This document shows positions 6,749 to 13,839 of a stretch of DNA of 14,688 bases, piece after piece (within the stretch, counting starts at the first letter, position 1; each line of letters opens with the position of its first letter). The DNA comes from an uncultured Chloroflexota bacterium (GTDB taxonomy: Bacteria; Chloroflexota; Dehalococcoidia; UBA2247; RBG-13-53-26), in assembly GCA_937860285.1 (NCBI GenBank), contig CALMBS010000097.1, forward strand, positions 1 to 14,688. The letters run 5' to 3'. Below the pieces are notes generated by a model. That model had not been told where the DNA came from, searched no databases, and saw nothing but the letters and a program-made list of their open reading frames with translations. The position numbers and the translations under genes were made by a program.

Positions 6749-7666
6749 ATGGGAATGAACGCAGTCTCCACCGCGGTCGAGGTCTCGAACGTCACCAAGC
6801 GCTACGGCGACGTGGCGGCGGCCACCGGCATCTCCTTTGAGGTGGCCCGCGGCGAGGTCTTCGGCCTGATCGGCCCCAACGGCGCCGGCAAGACCACTGT
6901 CATCCGCATGCTCATGGAGATCATCAAGCCGGACTCGGGGCAGATCCGCATTCTGGGGCAGTCCCTTCGGGAGACCACCAAGAACCATACAGGCTATCTC
7001 CCCGAGGAGCGCGGGCTCTACAAGAAGATGACGGTAGGCGATGCTCTCTCGTATCTGGCGTCGCTCAAAGGCTGCTCCGGGCCGGCCGTTCAGCAGCGGG
7101 CCGCCGCGCTCCTGGAGCGCACCGGGATGCACCCCCACCGGCAGAAGAAGGTCGAGGAGCTCTCCAAGGGCATGGCCCAGCTGATACAGTTCATCGCCAC
7201 CATACTGCACGACCCGGACGTGGTCATGCTCGATGAGCCGTTCTACGGGCTCGACCCGGTGAACACTCGCCTGATCAAAGACATGGTGGGGGAGCTGCGC
7301 CGGGCGGGCAAAGCCGTCATCCTGAGCACCCACATGATGAACGAGGTGGAGGAGCTCTGCGACCGGATACTGATGGTCAACAGGGGGCGCCCGGTGCTGT
7401 ACGGCAATCTGGCCGAGATCAAGGACCGTTACCGCACCAACTCGGTGTTCATTTCCGTCGACGGCGACCCGGGGCGCATCGAGGGGGTCACCGGCACGAA
7501 GGACCACGGGGCCTACCTGGAGCTGGCGCTGGATGACCGGACCAGTCCCCAGGCGGTCCTGGCCGGCCTCATCGGCCGGCACATCACCGTGAACCGCTTC
7601 GAGGTGGCCTTGCCTCCGCTCTCCGAGATCTTCATCCGGGTGGCCAGGGGACAGCCGGATGAGTAA
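6749..7666 (+). CDS. ABC transporter ATP-binding protein, NatA-type
   Basis: This 305-residue ATPase energises an ABC-2 exporter. Walker A GPNGAGKTT is at residues 42-50. The Q-loop region reads GYLPEERGLY (82-91), with Glu where most ABC proteins have Gln; this is a feature I associate with the NatA/YhaQ branch. The signature is LSKGMAQ (138-144) in place of LSGGQ, Walker B is VVMLDEP (158-164), the D-loop is GLDP and the switch His is 195. A C-terminal domain of about 90 residues resembles DUF4162. ATG at 6749 or 6755 both fit; 6755 has slightly better ribosome-site spacing (GGAATGGGA). The gene overlaps the permease start by 8 bases, indicating translational coupling, and follows GH3 by 18 bases. 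Confidence 0.92.
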   Translation: MGMNAVSTAVEVSNVTKRYGDVAAATGISFEVARGEVFGLIGPNGAGKTTVIRMLMEIIKPDSGQIRILGQSLRETTKNHTGYLPEERGLYKKMTVGDALSYLASLKGCSGPAVQQRAAALLERTGMHPHRQKKVEELSKGMAQLIQFIATILHDPDVVMLDEPFYGLDPVNTRLIKDMVGELRRAGKAVILSTHMMNEVEELCDRILMVNRGRPVLYGNLAEIKDRYRTNSVFISVDGDPGRIEGVTGTKDHGAYLELALDDRTSPQAVLAGLIGRHITVNRFEVALPPLSEIFIRVARGQPDE

Positions 7667-8870
7667 GTCGCTGATCGTGTTCCGGCACGAGCTGCTGGTG
7701 ACCTTCCGGAGGAAGTCGTTCATCCTGGTCACCCTGGCTGTGCCCCTGCTGATGCTGGCGGGATACCTGATCTACCAGGGAGTGCAGAGCTGGCACGACC
7801 CCGGCGAAGCGGAAACCAGGAAGATCGGTTACGTGGACCTGGCCGGAGGTTTCGACGACGGCGCCGGCCTCGGGGCCGAGTTTGCCCCCTACCCCGGCGT
7901 GCCGGAGGCCACGCAGGCCCTTCTGGCCGGAGAGGTCCGCGACTACTTCGTCATCCCCCCGGACTACCTCCAGACCGGCCTTATCGTCAGGTACACCATG
8001 AGGCGGGAAGTGGAGACGCCGCCCGACACCGTGGAGAGCATCCGGGAGTTCCTCATCACCAACCTGATCGGGGACCAGACCAGCGCCGCGGTCCTGGAGC
8101 GGGCCAAGACCCCCATCGCCCTCAGCTCCATCAGGCTCGATGAGACGGGGGAGGCCGCCGGGGGGCAGGACCCGTTCCTGGCGTTCTTCCTGCCGTACGT
8201 CTTTGCCCTGCTGCTGATGTTCTCCATCTTCTTCGCCTCCGGGTACCTGCTCCAGGGCATCTCCGAGGAGAAGGAGAGCCGGCTGATCGAGGTGCTGCTC
8301 TCTTCGGTCTCGGCCAGGCAGCTCCTGGCCGGCAAGGTCTTCGGCCTGGGGGCCGCGGGCCTGGCCCAGATGCTCCTCTGGCTGGTCTCCCTGTGGGTGC
8401 TCATCGACGTCGGCCTGTCCGGCATCCCCTCCCTGAGCGATGCGTCCCTGCCCGCCGGGCTCGTCGTCCTGGCCATCCTGTACTACGTCACGGGGTACCT
8501 GCTGTTCGCCGTGGCGATGGCGGTGGTGGGCTCCATAGGGACAACGGCCCGGGAGTCTCAGAGCTGGTCCAGCATCGTCTCGATGCCGGCGGTGGTGCCC
8601 CTCTTCTTCCTCAACCTGATCATCGAGGACCCGGGCCACCCCATCGCCGTCGCCTTGACCTTCATTCCGCCCACGGCCCCGATCACGGCCGTGATGAGGC
8701 TGTCAGCGGAAGGGGTCCCGGCCTGGCAGCTGGCCCTCAGCCTGGCCCTGCTGGCCGGGGCCATAGGCGGGAGCGTGTGGGCGGGCGCCAAGGTATTCCG
8801 GGCCTCGCTCCTGATGTACGGGAAGAGGCCGGGCCCCGGGGAGATCGCCCGGTTCATCAGAGAGGCGTGA
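7659..8870 (+). CDS. ABC-2 type permease, NatB-type
   Basis: The 403-residue membrane partner of the preceding ATPase. One N-terminal span (about 21-40) is followed by an extracytoplasmic domain of roughly 125 residues. Five further spans follow, at about 168-193, 224-248, 265-293, 302-322 and 355-380. The cytoplasmic loop ISEEKESRLIEVLLSSV after the second span is the coupling segment characteristic of the NatB/ABC2_membrane_3 family. NatAB-type systems export ions, antibiotics or lipidic and peptidic molecules, so substrate cannot be read directly. Its placement in a GH3-led operon suggests an acyl conjugate as one candidate. The stop is 20 bases from the convergent MarR gene, with no clear terminator between. 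Confidence 0.9.
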   Translation: MSKSLIVFRHELLVTFRRKSFILVTLAVPLLMLAGYLIYQGVQSWHDPGEAETRKIGYVDLAGGFDDGAGLGAEFAPYPGVPEATQALLAGEVRDYFVIPPDYLQTGLIVRYTMRREVETPPDTVESIREFLITNLIGDQTSAAVLERAKTPIALSSIRLDETGEAAGGQDPFLAFFLPYVFALLLMFSIFFASGYLLQGISEEKESRLIEVLLSSVSARQLLAGKVFGLGAAGLAQMLLWLVSLWVLIDVGLSGIPSLSDASLPAGLVVLAILYYVTGYLLFAVAMAVVGSIGTTARESQSWSSIVSMPAVVPLFFLNLIIEDPGHPIAVALTFIPPTAPITAVMRLSAEGVPAWQLALSLALLAGAIGGSVWAGAKVFRASLLMYGKRPGPGEIARFIREA

Positions 8871-8890
8871 CGCGGGAAGCCGCCCGGGGG

Positions 8891-9361
8891 TCAGGGATAC
8901 GGGAGAGGCTGCCTCATTCTGAGCTCCTCCAGCGCCTTGCGGCGCAGCTTCATCAGAGCCTCCTTGAGGCCTTCCTGCTCGCGGGACGAGAGGCCGGACA
9001 TGATGCTGTGTATGGCGCTGACCTCCGCCAGCTTCCGATAGGCCTTCTCCCCCTTGTCCGTGATGGCTATCCGCACCATGTTCCTCCGCTGCAAGTCCCT
9101 CACCCTCTTGACCAGACCCTGCTTCTCCATGCGAGTGAGAAGGCCCGAGATAGTATGCGGCTCCCTGAACAGGGACCGGGATATCTCGGCGGGTGTCACC
9201 GGGCGGTCCTCGGCCTTGACGATCATCAGGACCTCGGCATGCATCTGCGGCACGCCGAGCTGCCTCAGCTCCGTCTCAGAGGCCCTGATGGCCGCATGCT
9301 GGGCCTGGTTGAGCAGTGTCCAGAGTTCGTTCTCCCGACCGACGCTTGCCTTCGCCTTCAT
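8891..9361 (-). CDS. MarR-family transcriptional regulator
   Basis: A 156-residue winged-helix regulator. The DNA-binding part is at about 52-103: TPAEISRSLFREPHTIS contains the recognition helix, then GLLTRMEKQGLVKR, then a wing with RRNMVRIAITDKG. Long helices at both ends form the dimer interface. Members bind palindromes as dimers and release them when a small aromatic or lipophilic ligand binds. ATG at 9361 follows GGAGGTGGG at good spacing; the GTG at 9370 overlaps that ribosome site. The gene is convergent with the NatAB permease gene, and its own promoter holds a short palindrome, so self-repression is plausible. Control of GH3-NatAB is a reasonable guess, although no copy of the palindrome was seen in the GH3 promoter. 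Confidence 0.9.
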   Translation of the reverse strand: MKAKASVGRENELWTLLNQAQHAAIRASETELRQLGVPQMHAEVLMIVKAEDRPVTPAEISRSLFREPHTISGLLTRMEKQGLVKRVRDLQRRNMVRIAITDKGEKAYRKLAEVSAIHSIMSGLSSREQEGLKEALMKLRRKALEELRMRQPLPYP

Positions 9362-9431
9362 TGATCCCACCTCCCGAATTGACGCCTCTTGCGTCTGCGC
9401 AGCGTTCGAAATGAACGGGCATCACCCCACT

Positions 9432-9461
9432 GGGGAACACGGAGTAGAAGACGAGTTCCCC
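9432..9461. repeat. Inverted repeat in the MarR leader
   Basis: GGGGAAC (9432-9438) and GTTCCCC (9455-9461) can pair around a 16-base loop within the roughly 180-base leader of the MarR transcript. The rest of the 9362-9743 intergenic stretch contains the MarR promoter near 9549-9578. Its remainder, 9580-9743, is GC-rich and I see no clear feature in it apart from the lead-in to the gene at 9744. Confidence 0.35.
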
Positions 9462-9548
9462 CTTTTCCCTGACCTGCAAGCGGCAGGCGAGCTACCGAGA
9501 GTCACCCCCGAGGAGCCGGCGGATGCGGCGGCAGGTGTCGCTGCGCCT

Positions 9549-9578
9549 ATCTTAAACGATAGGATCATCGTATGTCAA
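9549..9578 (-). promoter_or_regulatory. MarR-gene promoter with a palindrome in its spacer
   Basis: On the minus strand the -35 is a perfect TTGACA (9578-9573) and the best -10 is TAAGAT (9554-9549) with an 18-base spacer. Inside the spacer ACGAT (9556-9560) and ATCGT (9567-9571) form a palindrome with a 6-base gap, placed where a bound MarR dimer would occlude the promoter. Confidence 0.5.
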
Positions 9579-9743
9579 GGGCCGGCACGAAACCAGAACG
9601 GCGGCCGGGGCCCGTCCCCGAACAAGGGAACAGGGACCGCCCGGGCGACTAATAGGGTGACAAGGCGCAGAGGGTCGGCGCCCAGGTGACGCGGGTCCGG
9701 CTGGACACGCGGCGCCCCGGGCATTCATGGCAGGTGCATAAGG

Positions 9744-10052
9744 ATGGCAGGGACTAGAAGACCTTATTTGCGACAGAGCTACCGCTACGAGTACATGCTG
9801 GGGACCACCTTCAAGAGCGTCGGACAGCACCTCGACATGTGCTGTCTGAGGAACGCCTGCGGCGATGAGGGATGCGCCGTCGCCGCCCAGTGCCGCCGCT
9901 GGTGGGACAAGAAGTGCAACCGCACCCGCCCCGAGCTCTCCCAGGAGGAGATAGTGGCCATCATCGCCCAGTTCGAGGAGGTGCGGGGGGTCTGGCTGCA
10001 GCGGAAGGCGCTCTCCGATCCCGACCGCAACCGGGTGCCGGTCAGCTGCTAG
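9744..10052 (+). CDS. Small cysteine-rich protein of unknown function
   Basis: A 102-residue basic protein that I do not recognise. Six of its seven cysteines cluster at positions 33, 34, 39, 44, 50 and 58, and one is near-terminal (102). With His29 they could bind a metal or cluster, or form disulfides. There is no signal peptide or membrane span, so a cytoplasmic metal-binding role is more natural than an exported one. The second half (about 65-90) is predicted helical. The coding frame is supported by its strongly GC-biased third positions and by the absence of a competing frame. The ribosome site before 9744 is weak (AAGG close to the ATG), so an internal or alternative start remains possible. 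It appears monocistronic; a weak terminator candidate follows at 10107. Confidence 0.6.
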   Translation: MAGTRRPYLRQSYRYEYMLGTTFKSVGQHLDMCCLRNACGDEGCAVAAQCRRWWDKKCNRTRPELSQEEIVAIIAQFEEVRGVWLQRKALSDPDRNRVPVSC

Positions 10053-10106
10053 CAGCCCGGCTCCATCCTGCGATCTGACCGCCGGTCCTTCCCGGTCCGT
10101 ACTGGC

Positions 10107-10136
10107 CGCGCCCGCACGCCGGGGGCGGCGCGTTTG
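10107..10136 (+). terminator. Weak terminator candidate after the Cys-rich gene
   Basis: CGCGCC (10107-10112) pairs with GGCGCG (10127-10132), followed by only TTTG. The stem is short with an imperfect interior and the T-run is minimal. Confidence 0.25.
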
Positions 10137-10161
10137 ACAAGGGTCCCTCCAAACGGTCAAA
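10133..10161. promoter_or_regulatory. TTTGAC-N17-GTCAAA inverted repeat and possible promoter
   Basis: TTTGAC (10133-10138) and GTCAAA (10156-10161) are perfect inverted copies 17 bases apart. The left arm includes a consensus TTGACA (10134-10139), but no good -10 follows at normal spacing, as TCAAAC or CAAACT are poor. It may be an activator-dependent promoter for the gene at 10206 or a protein-binding site. Confidence 0.35.
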
Positions 10162-10205
10162 CTACTACCCCGGGTGGCATTCCAAGAAAGAGGGGGGTAC
10201 TCGCA

Positions 10206-10478
10206 ATGGGCATGACAGCCTACAATCCCGATGGCACGGTGGCCTCTGTCTTCCAGGGCATAGAGCGCCAGGGCAACAAGCTGGTGCTGAAACAGCTGGC
10301 CCTGGGCCTGGCGCCCATGGACGTTATCATCACACCGCCGGAGAGCATAAAGGCGCTGGGGATGGTGAGCCTGGGCCTGCTGACCTTCATCCTCTTCTTC
10401 CCCTTCTTCTACTTCAGCTACCGCGGCGAGGAGAAGAAGAAGGCTGCCGCCCCGGCGGCGGACAAGCCCCAGGCCTGA
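10206..10478 (+). CDS. Small single-span membrane protein of unknown function
   Basis: A 90-residue protein with an N-terminal soluble part of about 48 residues, one strongly hydrophobic span (about 52-72, rich in Phe and Leu), and a charged tail RGEEKKKAAAPAADKPQA. The positively charged residues after the span suggest that the tail is cytoplasmic and the N-terminus is outside, although no cleavable signal is present. ATG at 10206 is preceded by an AGAGGGGGG ribosome site; an upstream TTG-initiated extension from 10134 would overlap the promoter-like element and looks non-coding. I do not recognise the family. The tail resembles the end of the DUF3068 protein, which hints at a shared partner or at a similar low-complexity origin. 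Confidence 0.6.
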   Translation: MGMTAYNPDGTVASVFQGIERQGNKLVLKQLALGLAPMDVIITPPESIKALGMVSLGLLTFILFFPFFYFSYRGEEKKKAAAPAADKPQA

Positions 10479-10514
10479 CCCCGCCGGCCCCTGGCACACA
10501 TCCCGCCGGACCGG

Positions 10515-10536
10515 GCGGCCGGCCGCGGCCGGCCGC
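10515..10536. repeat. Perfect 22-bp GC palindrome
   Basis: Bases 10515-10536 (GCGGCCGGCCG and its mirror complement) read identically on both strands. It lies between the small membrane protein gene and the rhomboid promoter and may act as a hairpin that limits readthrough. No T-run follows, so it is not a classical terminator. Confidence 0.5.
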
Positions 10537-10543
10537 ATGCCGC

Positions 10544-10572
10544 TTCCCATGGCTTGCCCTGGCTGATATACT
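10544..10572 (+). promoter_or_regulatory. Promoter of the rhomboid gene
   Basis: TTCCCA (10544-10549) and TATACT (10567-10572) are 17 bases apart, with a TG at 10564-10565 giving an extended -10. The predicted leader is about 67 bases. Confidence 0.55.
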
Positions 10573-10645
10573 GGCATCCGTGCCGCCGGGCCGGCGCGGT
10601 CGAGCGACTTTCCGGCCGGGCACAGAATCCGGACCGCGAGACTAG

Positions 10646-11275
10646 ATGAGAGACTACCGCCGCCCGAATCCGACCGGGGTCCTGGTTATCATCCTGGTCA
10701 ACGTCCTGGTCTTCATCCTGACGGAGCTCAAGCCCGAGTACGATTTCAACTACTTCGACCCCGCCGCCTTCCACCTGGCCCTCCACCCGGACACCTTCAC
10801 CAGCCAGCCCTGGACCCTGCTCACCAACTGCTTCGTGCACCACGACTTCTTCCACATCCTGGGCAACATGGTGACCCTCTACTTCTTCGGCACCTACCTC
10901 ACCATGCTGGTGGGGGAGAAGAAGTTCCTCCTCACCTACTTCCTGGGGGGACTGGCGGGCAGCGCCTTCTACCTCATCTGGGCCCTGGTGCTGCCGTGGG
11001 GCGATCCCGGTGTTCGACTGCTGGGCGCCTCCGGGGCCGTCTACGCTGTGGGCGGGGCCCTGGCCATCCTCCAGCCGAACGTAAGGGTGCTCATGTTCTT
11101 CGTCATCCCCATGCCGCTCTGGGTAGCCGTCATCGGCGGCTTCGTGGTCCTCACCCTGCTGTCCGGCAGCTATGGCATCTCCTGGGAGGCCCACCTCGGC
11201 GGGCTGCTGGTGGGCCTGGCCGCCGGGCTGTACTTCCGCAGAAGGCCCCGGGCGCGCGACCGCTACCTCCTTTAG
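10646..11275 (+). CDS. Rhomboid-family intramembrane serine protease
   Basis: The 209-residue protein has about six membrane spans. The rhomboid signature is complete: H65-x4-H70-x3-N74 (within FVHHDFFHILGN) in the second span, the catalytic serine in LGASGAVYA (Ser129), and the catalytic histidine in EAHLGG (His183). Such enzymes cleave single-span membrane proteins near the outer face of the cytoplasmic membrane. There is no extra cytosolic domain and no GlyGly-CTERM partner in view, so it is a generic bacterial rhomboid rather than a clear rhombosortase. The ribosome site is weak (GAGA). It is followed by a short tandem repeat and the promoter of the exosortase operon, so it probably forms its own transcript. 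Confidence 0.92.
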   Translation: MRDYRRPNPTGVLVIILVNVLVFILTELKPEYDFNYFDPAAFHLALHPDTFTSQPWTLLTNCFVHHDFFHILGNMVTLYFFGTYLTMLVGEKKFLLTYFLGGLAGSAFYLIWALVLPWGDPGVRLLGASGAVYAVGGALAILQPNVRVLMFFVIPMPLWVAVIGGFVVLTLLSGSYGISWEAHLGGLLVGLAAGLYFRRRPRARDRYLL

Positions 11276-11293
11276 GCCCCGAACCCCCGGGAG

Positions 11294-11327
11294 CCTGCCG
11301 TCGGGCCCATCCTGCCGTCGGGCCCAT
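11294..11327 (+). repeat. Two perfect tandem copies of a 17-bp unit
   Basis: The unit CCTGCCGTCGGGCCCAT occurs at 11294-11310 and again at 11311-11327 without a gap, directly before the -35 of the exosortase promoter. The position suits an upstream activator site, though a recent slippage duplication is equally possible. Confidence 0.8.
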
Positions 11328-11328
11328 C

Positions 11329-11357
11329 TTGCTTTGTGCCGCGGTTTTGCCTATTCT
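11329..11357 (+). promoter_or_regulatory. Promoter of the exosortase-ThiF-dehydrogenase operon
   Basis: TTGCTT (11329-11334) and TATTCT (11352-11357) are separated by 17 bases. The predicted leader is about 70 bases. Confidence 0.55.
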
Positions 11358-11434
11358 GTGACCGGTGCTCCCGGCCCGCCCGGAGCGACGCCGGGCCGCC
11401 AGTCAGGGAGTCCGTGGAGGGTGATAGCCGGCCT

Positions 11435-12043
11435 ATGTCAGACTGGGCAGTAACGGCGGTCATCGGGCTGCTCATAGCGGCCCTGACGGTCGGGTTCGGC
11501 ACGGCCGGGTACTTCGTCGCCACCCGCCGGGCCAGGCGCCCCTTCGTGGCCTTCATCCTGCGCTACGCCGTGGCCTTCCTGTCCCTGCTTCTCCTGGAAG
11601 CCGCCTTCCTGTGGCTGGCGCCGCCGGTCCACACCGCTCTGCGGCACGCCACGGCGGTGGCCGCCGGCTGGCTGGTGGGGATGGCCGGGGCCGCCAACTC
11701 CGTCGCGGGATCGATCCTGACCCTTCACGATAGCGCTGCGGCCTTCGAGATCGACGTGGGCTGCCTCGGCGGCATCCTCTTCTGGTCCTACATCGCCCTG
11801 GTGCTGGCAGAGCCCGCGGCCACCTGGAGGCAGCGCCTGGCGGGGCTGGCTGCCGGGTGCGCGGCGCTGCTGGCCTTCAACCTCTTTCGCATCAGCGTCA
11901 GCGTATACGTCGAGTGGTCCGCCGGCCGGGGCGTTCACAACTACTTCTACCTCCTGAACATGGCCTTCGTCCTCTGCGTCTGGGCCCTGTGGCTGAGGCT
12001 GGTGAGGCCGGCGCGGCAGCCGCCGGAGCCGGAGAGGACCTAG
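11435..12043 (+). CDS. Short exosortase/archaeosortase-family protein
   Basis: The 202-residue integral membrane protein has about six spans. The candidate catalytic triad of the exosortase family is visible: Cys110 in EIDVGCLGG at the start of a span, Arg152 in FNLFRISVSVY (the family's N-x-x-R element), and His168 in GRGVHNYFY. These enzymes are thought to recognise a C-terminal sorting signal of exported proteins and transfer or cleave it in the membrane. No protein in the window carries a recognisable PEP-CTERM-like signal, so the client is unknown. The Arg-to-His distance is short, as in some compact exosortase subfamilies. ATG at 11435 was chosen because the first span starts right after it; the GGAGG ribosome site is somewhat far (14 bases). 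The ThiF-like gene follows by 18 bases. Confidence 0.7.
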   Translation: MSDWAVTAVIGLLIAALTVGFGTAGYFVATRRARRPFVAFILRYAVAFLSLLLLEAAFLWLAPPVHTALRHATAVAAGWLVGMAGAANSVAGSILTLHDSAAAFEIDVGCLGGILFWSYIALVLAEPAATWRQRLAGLAAGCAALLAFNLFRISVSVYVEWSAGRGVHNYFYLLNMAFVLCVWALWLRLVRPARQPPEPERT

Positions 12044-12061
12044 GCGCCCGGGAGGCACGAT

Positions 12062-12796
12062 ATGCTCAGTGACCGTGAATCAGCCAGGTACAGCCGGCAG
12101 ATGATGCTGGACGGATGGGGCAACGCCGGCCAGGAGAAGCTCAAGAGCGCCAGGGTGGTGGTAGCAGGTGCCGGGGGGCTGGGTTCCGTCATCCTGCTCT
12201 ACCTGGCAGCAGCGGGGGTGGGCCGCATCCGGATCATCGACAGCGACCGGGTGGACACCAGCAATCTGAACCGCCAGGTGCTTTACGCCGGCTCTGATAT
12301 CGGGCGGGAGAAGGCCCTGGCGGCCAGGGACAGGCTGGCCGCCCTCAATCCCGATATCCGCGTGGAAGGCTTCGTGGCCCGCATCGATGACGACAACGTC
12401 TCCGACCTGGTGGGAGAGTGCCCCATGGTGGACGCCATGGACAACCTGCACGGCAGGCTGGCCCTGAACCGGCTGGCGGTGGCCAGGCAGCTGCCCCTCT
12501 TTCACGGGGCCATCTACGCCTGGGAGGGCAGGGCCACCACGGTCCTGCCGGGGAAGACCCCCTGCCTGCAGTGCCTCTACCAGGGAGTGCTCCCGGGCCA
12601 GCCGCCGGTGGCCGGCGTCACGCCGGGGGCCATCGGCTGCGTGCAGGCCAGTGAGGTCATCAAGTACCTCCTGGGCATGGGGGACCTGCTGGCAGGCAGG
12701 ATGCTCCTGTATGACGGCCTGGCCATGAAGTGGAGCGAGATGAGGGTCAGGCCGGACCCGGACTGCCCGGTATGCGGAAAGGGGGCGCCACGATGA
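12062..12796 (+). CDS. ThiF/MoeB/HesA-family E1-like adenylyltransferase
   Basis: The 244-residue protein adenylates the C-terminus of a small ubiquitin-like sulfur carrier, or another peptide, in relatives. The nucleotide-binding loop GAGGLGS is at 36-42. The strand-end Asp60 and the SNLNRQ motif (67-72) match the family, as does DAMDN (124-128). A structural zinc site is formed by CxxC pairs at 168/171 and 235/238. The position where MoeB and ThiF have a cysteine just before the GV-x-P segment is Pro/Val here (PPVAGVTPG), so thioester formation at that site is not expected. No ThiS- or MoaD-like carrier lies in the window. A GGGAGG ribosome site precedes ATG 12062. The stop overlaps the start of the dehydrogenase (ATGA), so the two are translationally coupled. 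Confidence 0.88.
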   Translation: MLSDRESARYSRQMMLDGWGNAGQEKLKSARVVVAGAGGLGSVILLYLAAAGVGRIRIIDSDRVDTSNLNRQVLYAGSDIGREKALAARDRLAALNPDIRVEGFVARIDDDNVSDLVGECPMVDAMDNLHGRLALNRLAVARQLPLFHGAIYAWEGRATTVLPGKTPCLQCLYQGVLPGQPPVAGVTPGAIGCVQASEVIKYLLGMGDLLAGRMLLYDGLAMKWSEMRVRPDPDCPVCGKGAPR

Positions 12797-13824
12797 GGGC
12801 GGCGGTACTGCGGGGACCCCGGGATATCCGGGTGGAGATGGTGGACACGCCGCCTATCCGGGAAGATGAGGTCCTGGTGAAGGTCATGGCCTGCGGCATA
12901 TGCGGCACCGATCTCCATGCCTACAAGAAGGGCGGCGGCGCGGGCGGAGCAGGGCGGCTCATACTGGGTCACGAGTTCAGCGGAGAGGCGGCCAGGATCG
13001 GCGCGGCGATCGAGGGCGTGAAAGAGGGCGACCGGGTGGTCGGAACGGGCTATCGCGGCTGCGGCGCCTGCTACCGCTGCCGCCAGGGCGACGCCGCGCG
13101 GTGTCCCCGGCCTCTGGTGCCGGGAGAAGGCCTGGACGGGGCCTTCGCCGAGTACGTCGTGGTGCCCCGGCCCATGGTGGGCCGGACTTTTTTCCGCATT
13201 CCCGACGGCATGGGATGGGAGGAGGCCGCCACCATGGAGCCGCTGGCCGTGGCCTGCCACGCGGCCGCCCGCGGGCGGATCCAGGAGGGCCAGACGGTGG
13301 CCGTGATCGGCGCCGGCATGATCGGGCAGTGCATCGCCCAGGTGGCCCGGAGCATGGGGGCCAGGACCATAGTCAGCGAGCCGTCGCCGCTGCGCCTGGC
13401 CGTGGCCGGGCGGCTGGGGGCCGAGATCACCATCAACCCCGGTGGGACGGACCCCGTCTCCGCCGTCACCGCCGCCACCTCCGGAGACATGGCCGACGCC
13501 GTCTTCGAATGCTCGGGCTCCCCTGCCGGCTTTCGCCAGGCCGTCGACATGGTGCGCCCCTTCGGCACCATGGTCCAGGTAGGCCTCTTCGAGAAGGGCC
13601 TGGAGATACCAGCCGACCTGGCCAGCATGATCTTCGCCTTCAAGAACCTCACCCTGCGCGGCTCGGGCGGCCAGAGATGGGAGATGGCCCTGGAGCTGGC
13701 GGGCAGCGGCCGGGTGAAGACCGGCGGCCTGGTGACGCAGGTGTTCCCGCTGGACCGCATCAGGGACGGCTTCGAGTCGCAGCTCGACCCCGGGAGCTCC
13801 ATCAAGGGCCTGATCACGCCGTAG
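12793..13824 (+). CDS. Zinc-dependent medium-chain alcohol/polyol dehydrogenase
   Basis: A 343-residue MDR-superfamily dehydrogenase. Catalytic zinc ligands are Cys34 (in CGICGTD), His60-Glu61 (GHEFSG) and Glu149 (MEPLAVACHA). The structural zinc lobe has Cys90, 93, 96 and 104. The Rossmann loop GAGMIG is at 173-178, and the second strand ends in Glu196, which favours NAD over NADP. Overall it resembles threonine, butanediol or sorbitol dehydrogenases; the exact substrate is not readable. ATG 12793 overlaps the ThiF-like stop by four bases, and a longer frame from 12730 would overlap that gene needlessly. Placement behind exosortase and E1-like genes is unusual for this family and is the main clue to its function. 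Confidence 0.92.
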   Translation: MRAAVLRGPRDIRVEMVDTPPIREDEVLVKVMACGICGTDLHAYKKGGGAGGAGRLILGHEFSGEAARIGAAIEGVKEGDRVVGTGYRGCGACYRCRQGDAARCPRPLVPGEGLDGAFAEYVVVPRPMVGRTFFRIPDGMGWEEAATMEPLAVACHAAARGRIQEGQTVAVIGAGMIGQCIAQVARSMGARTIVSEPSPLRLAVAGRLGAEITINPGGTDPVSAVTAATSGDMADAVFECSGSPAGFRQAVDMVRPFGTMVQVGLFEKGLEIPADLASMIFAFKNLTLRGSGGQRWEMALELAGSGRVKTGGLVTQVFPLDRIRDGFESQLDPGSSIKGLITP

Positions 13825-13839
13825 GGCAGCCAGGCACGA

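Noticed and set aside
9276..9479. 67-codon minus-strand frame in the MarR leader that might be a regulatory leader peptide
   Set aside because: It runs about 85 bases into the MarR gene in another frame, and no convincing ribosome site or conserved feature was seen.
11435..12043. CAAX-type protease or generic acyltransferase as identity for the short membrane protein
   Set aside because: No EExxxR or HxxxD-type motifs; the Cys, N-x-x-R and His pattern fits the exosortase family better.
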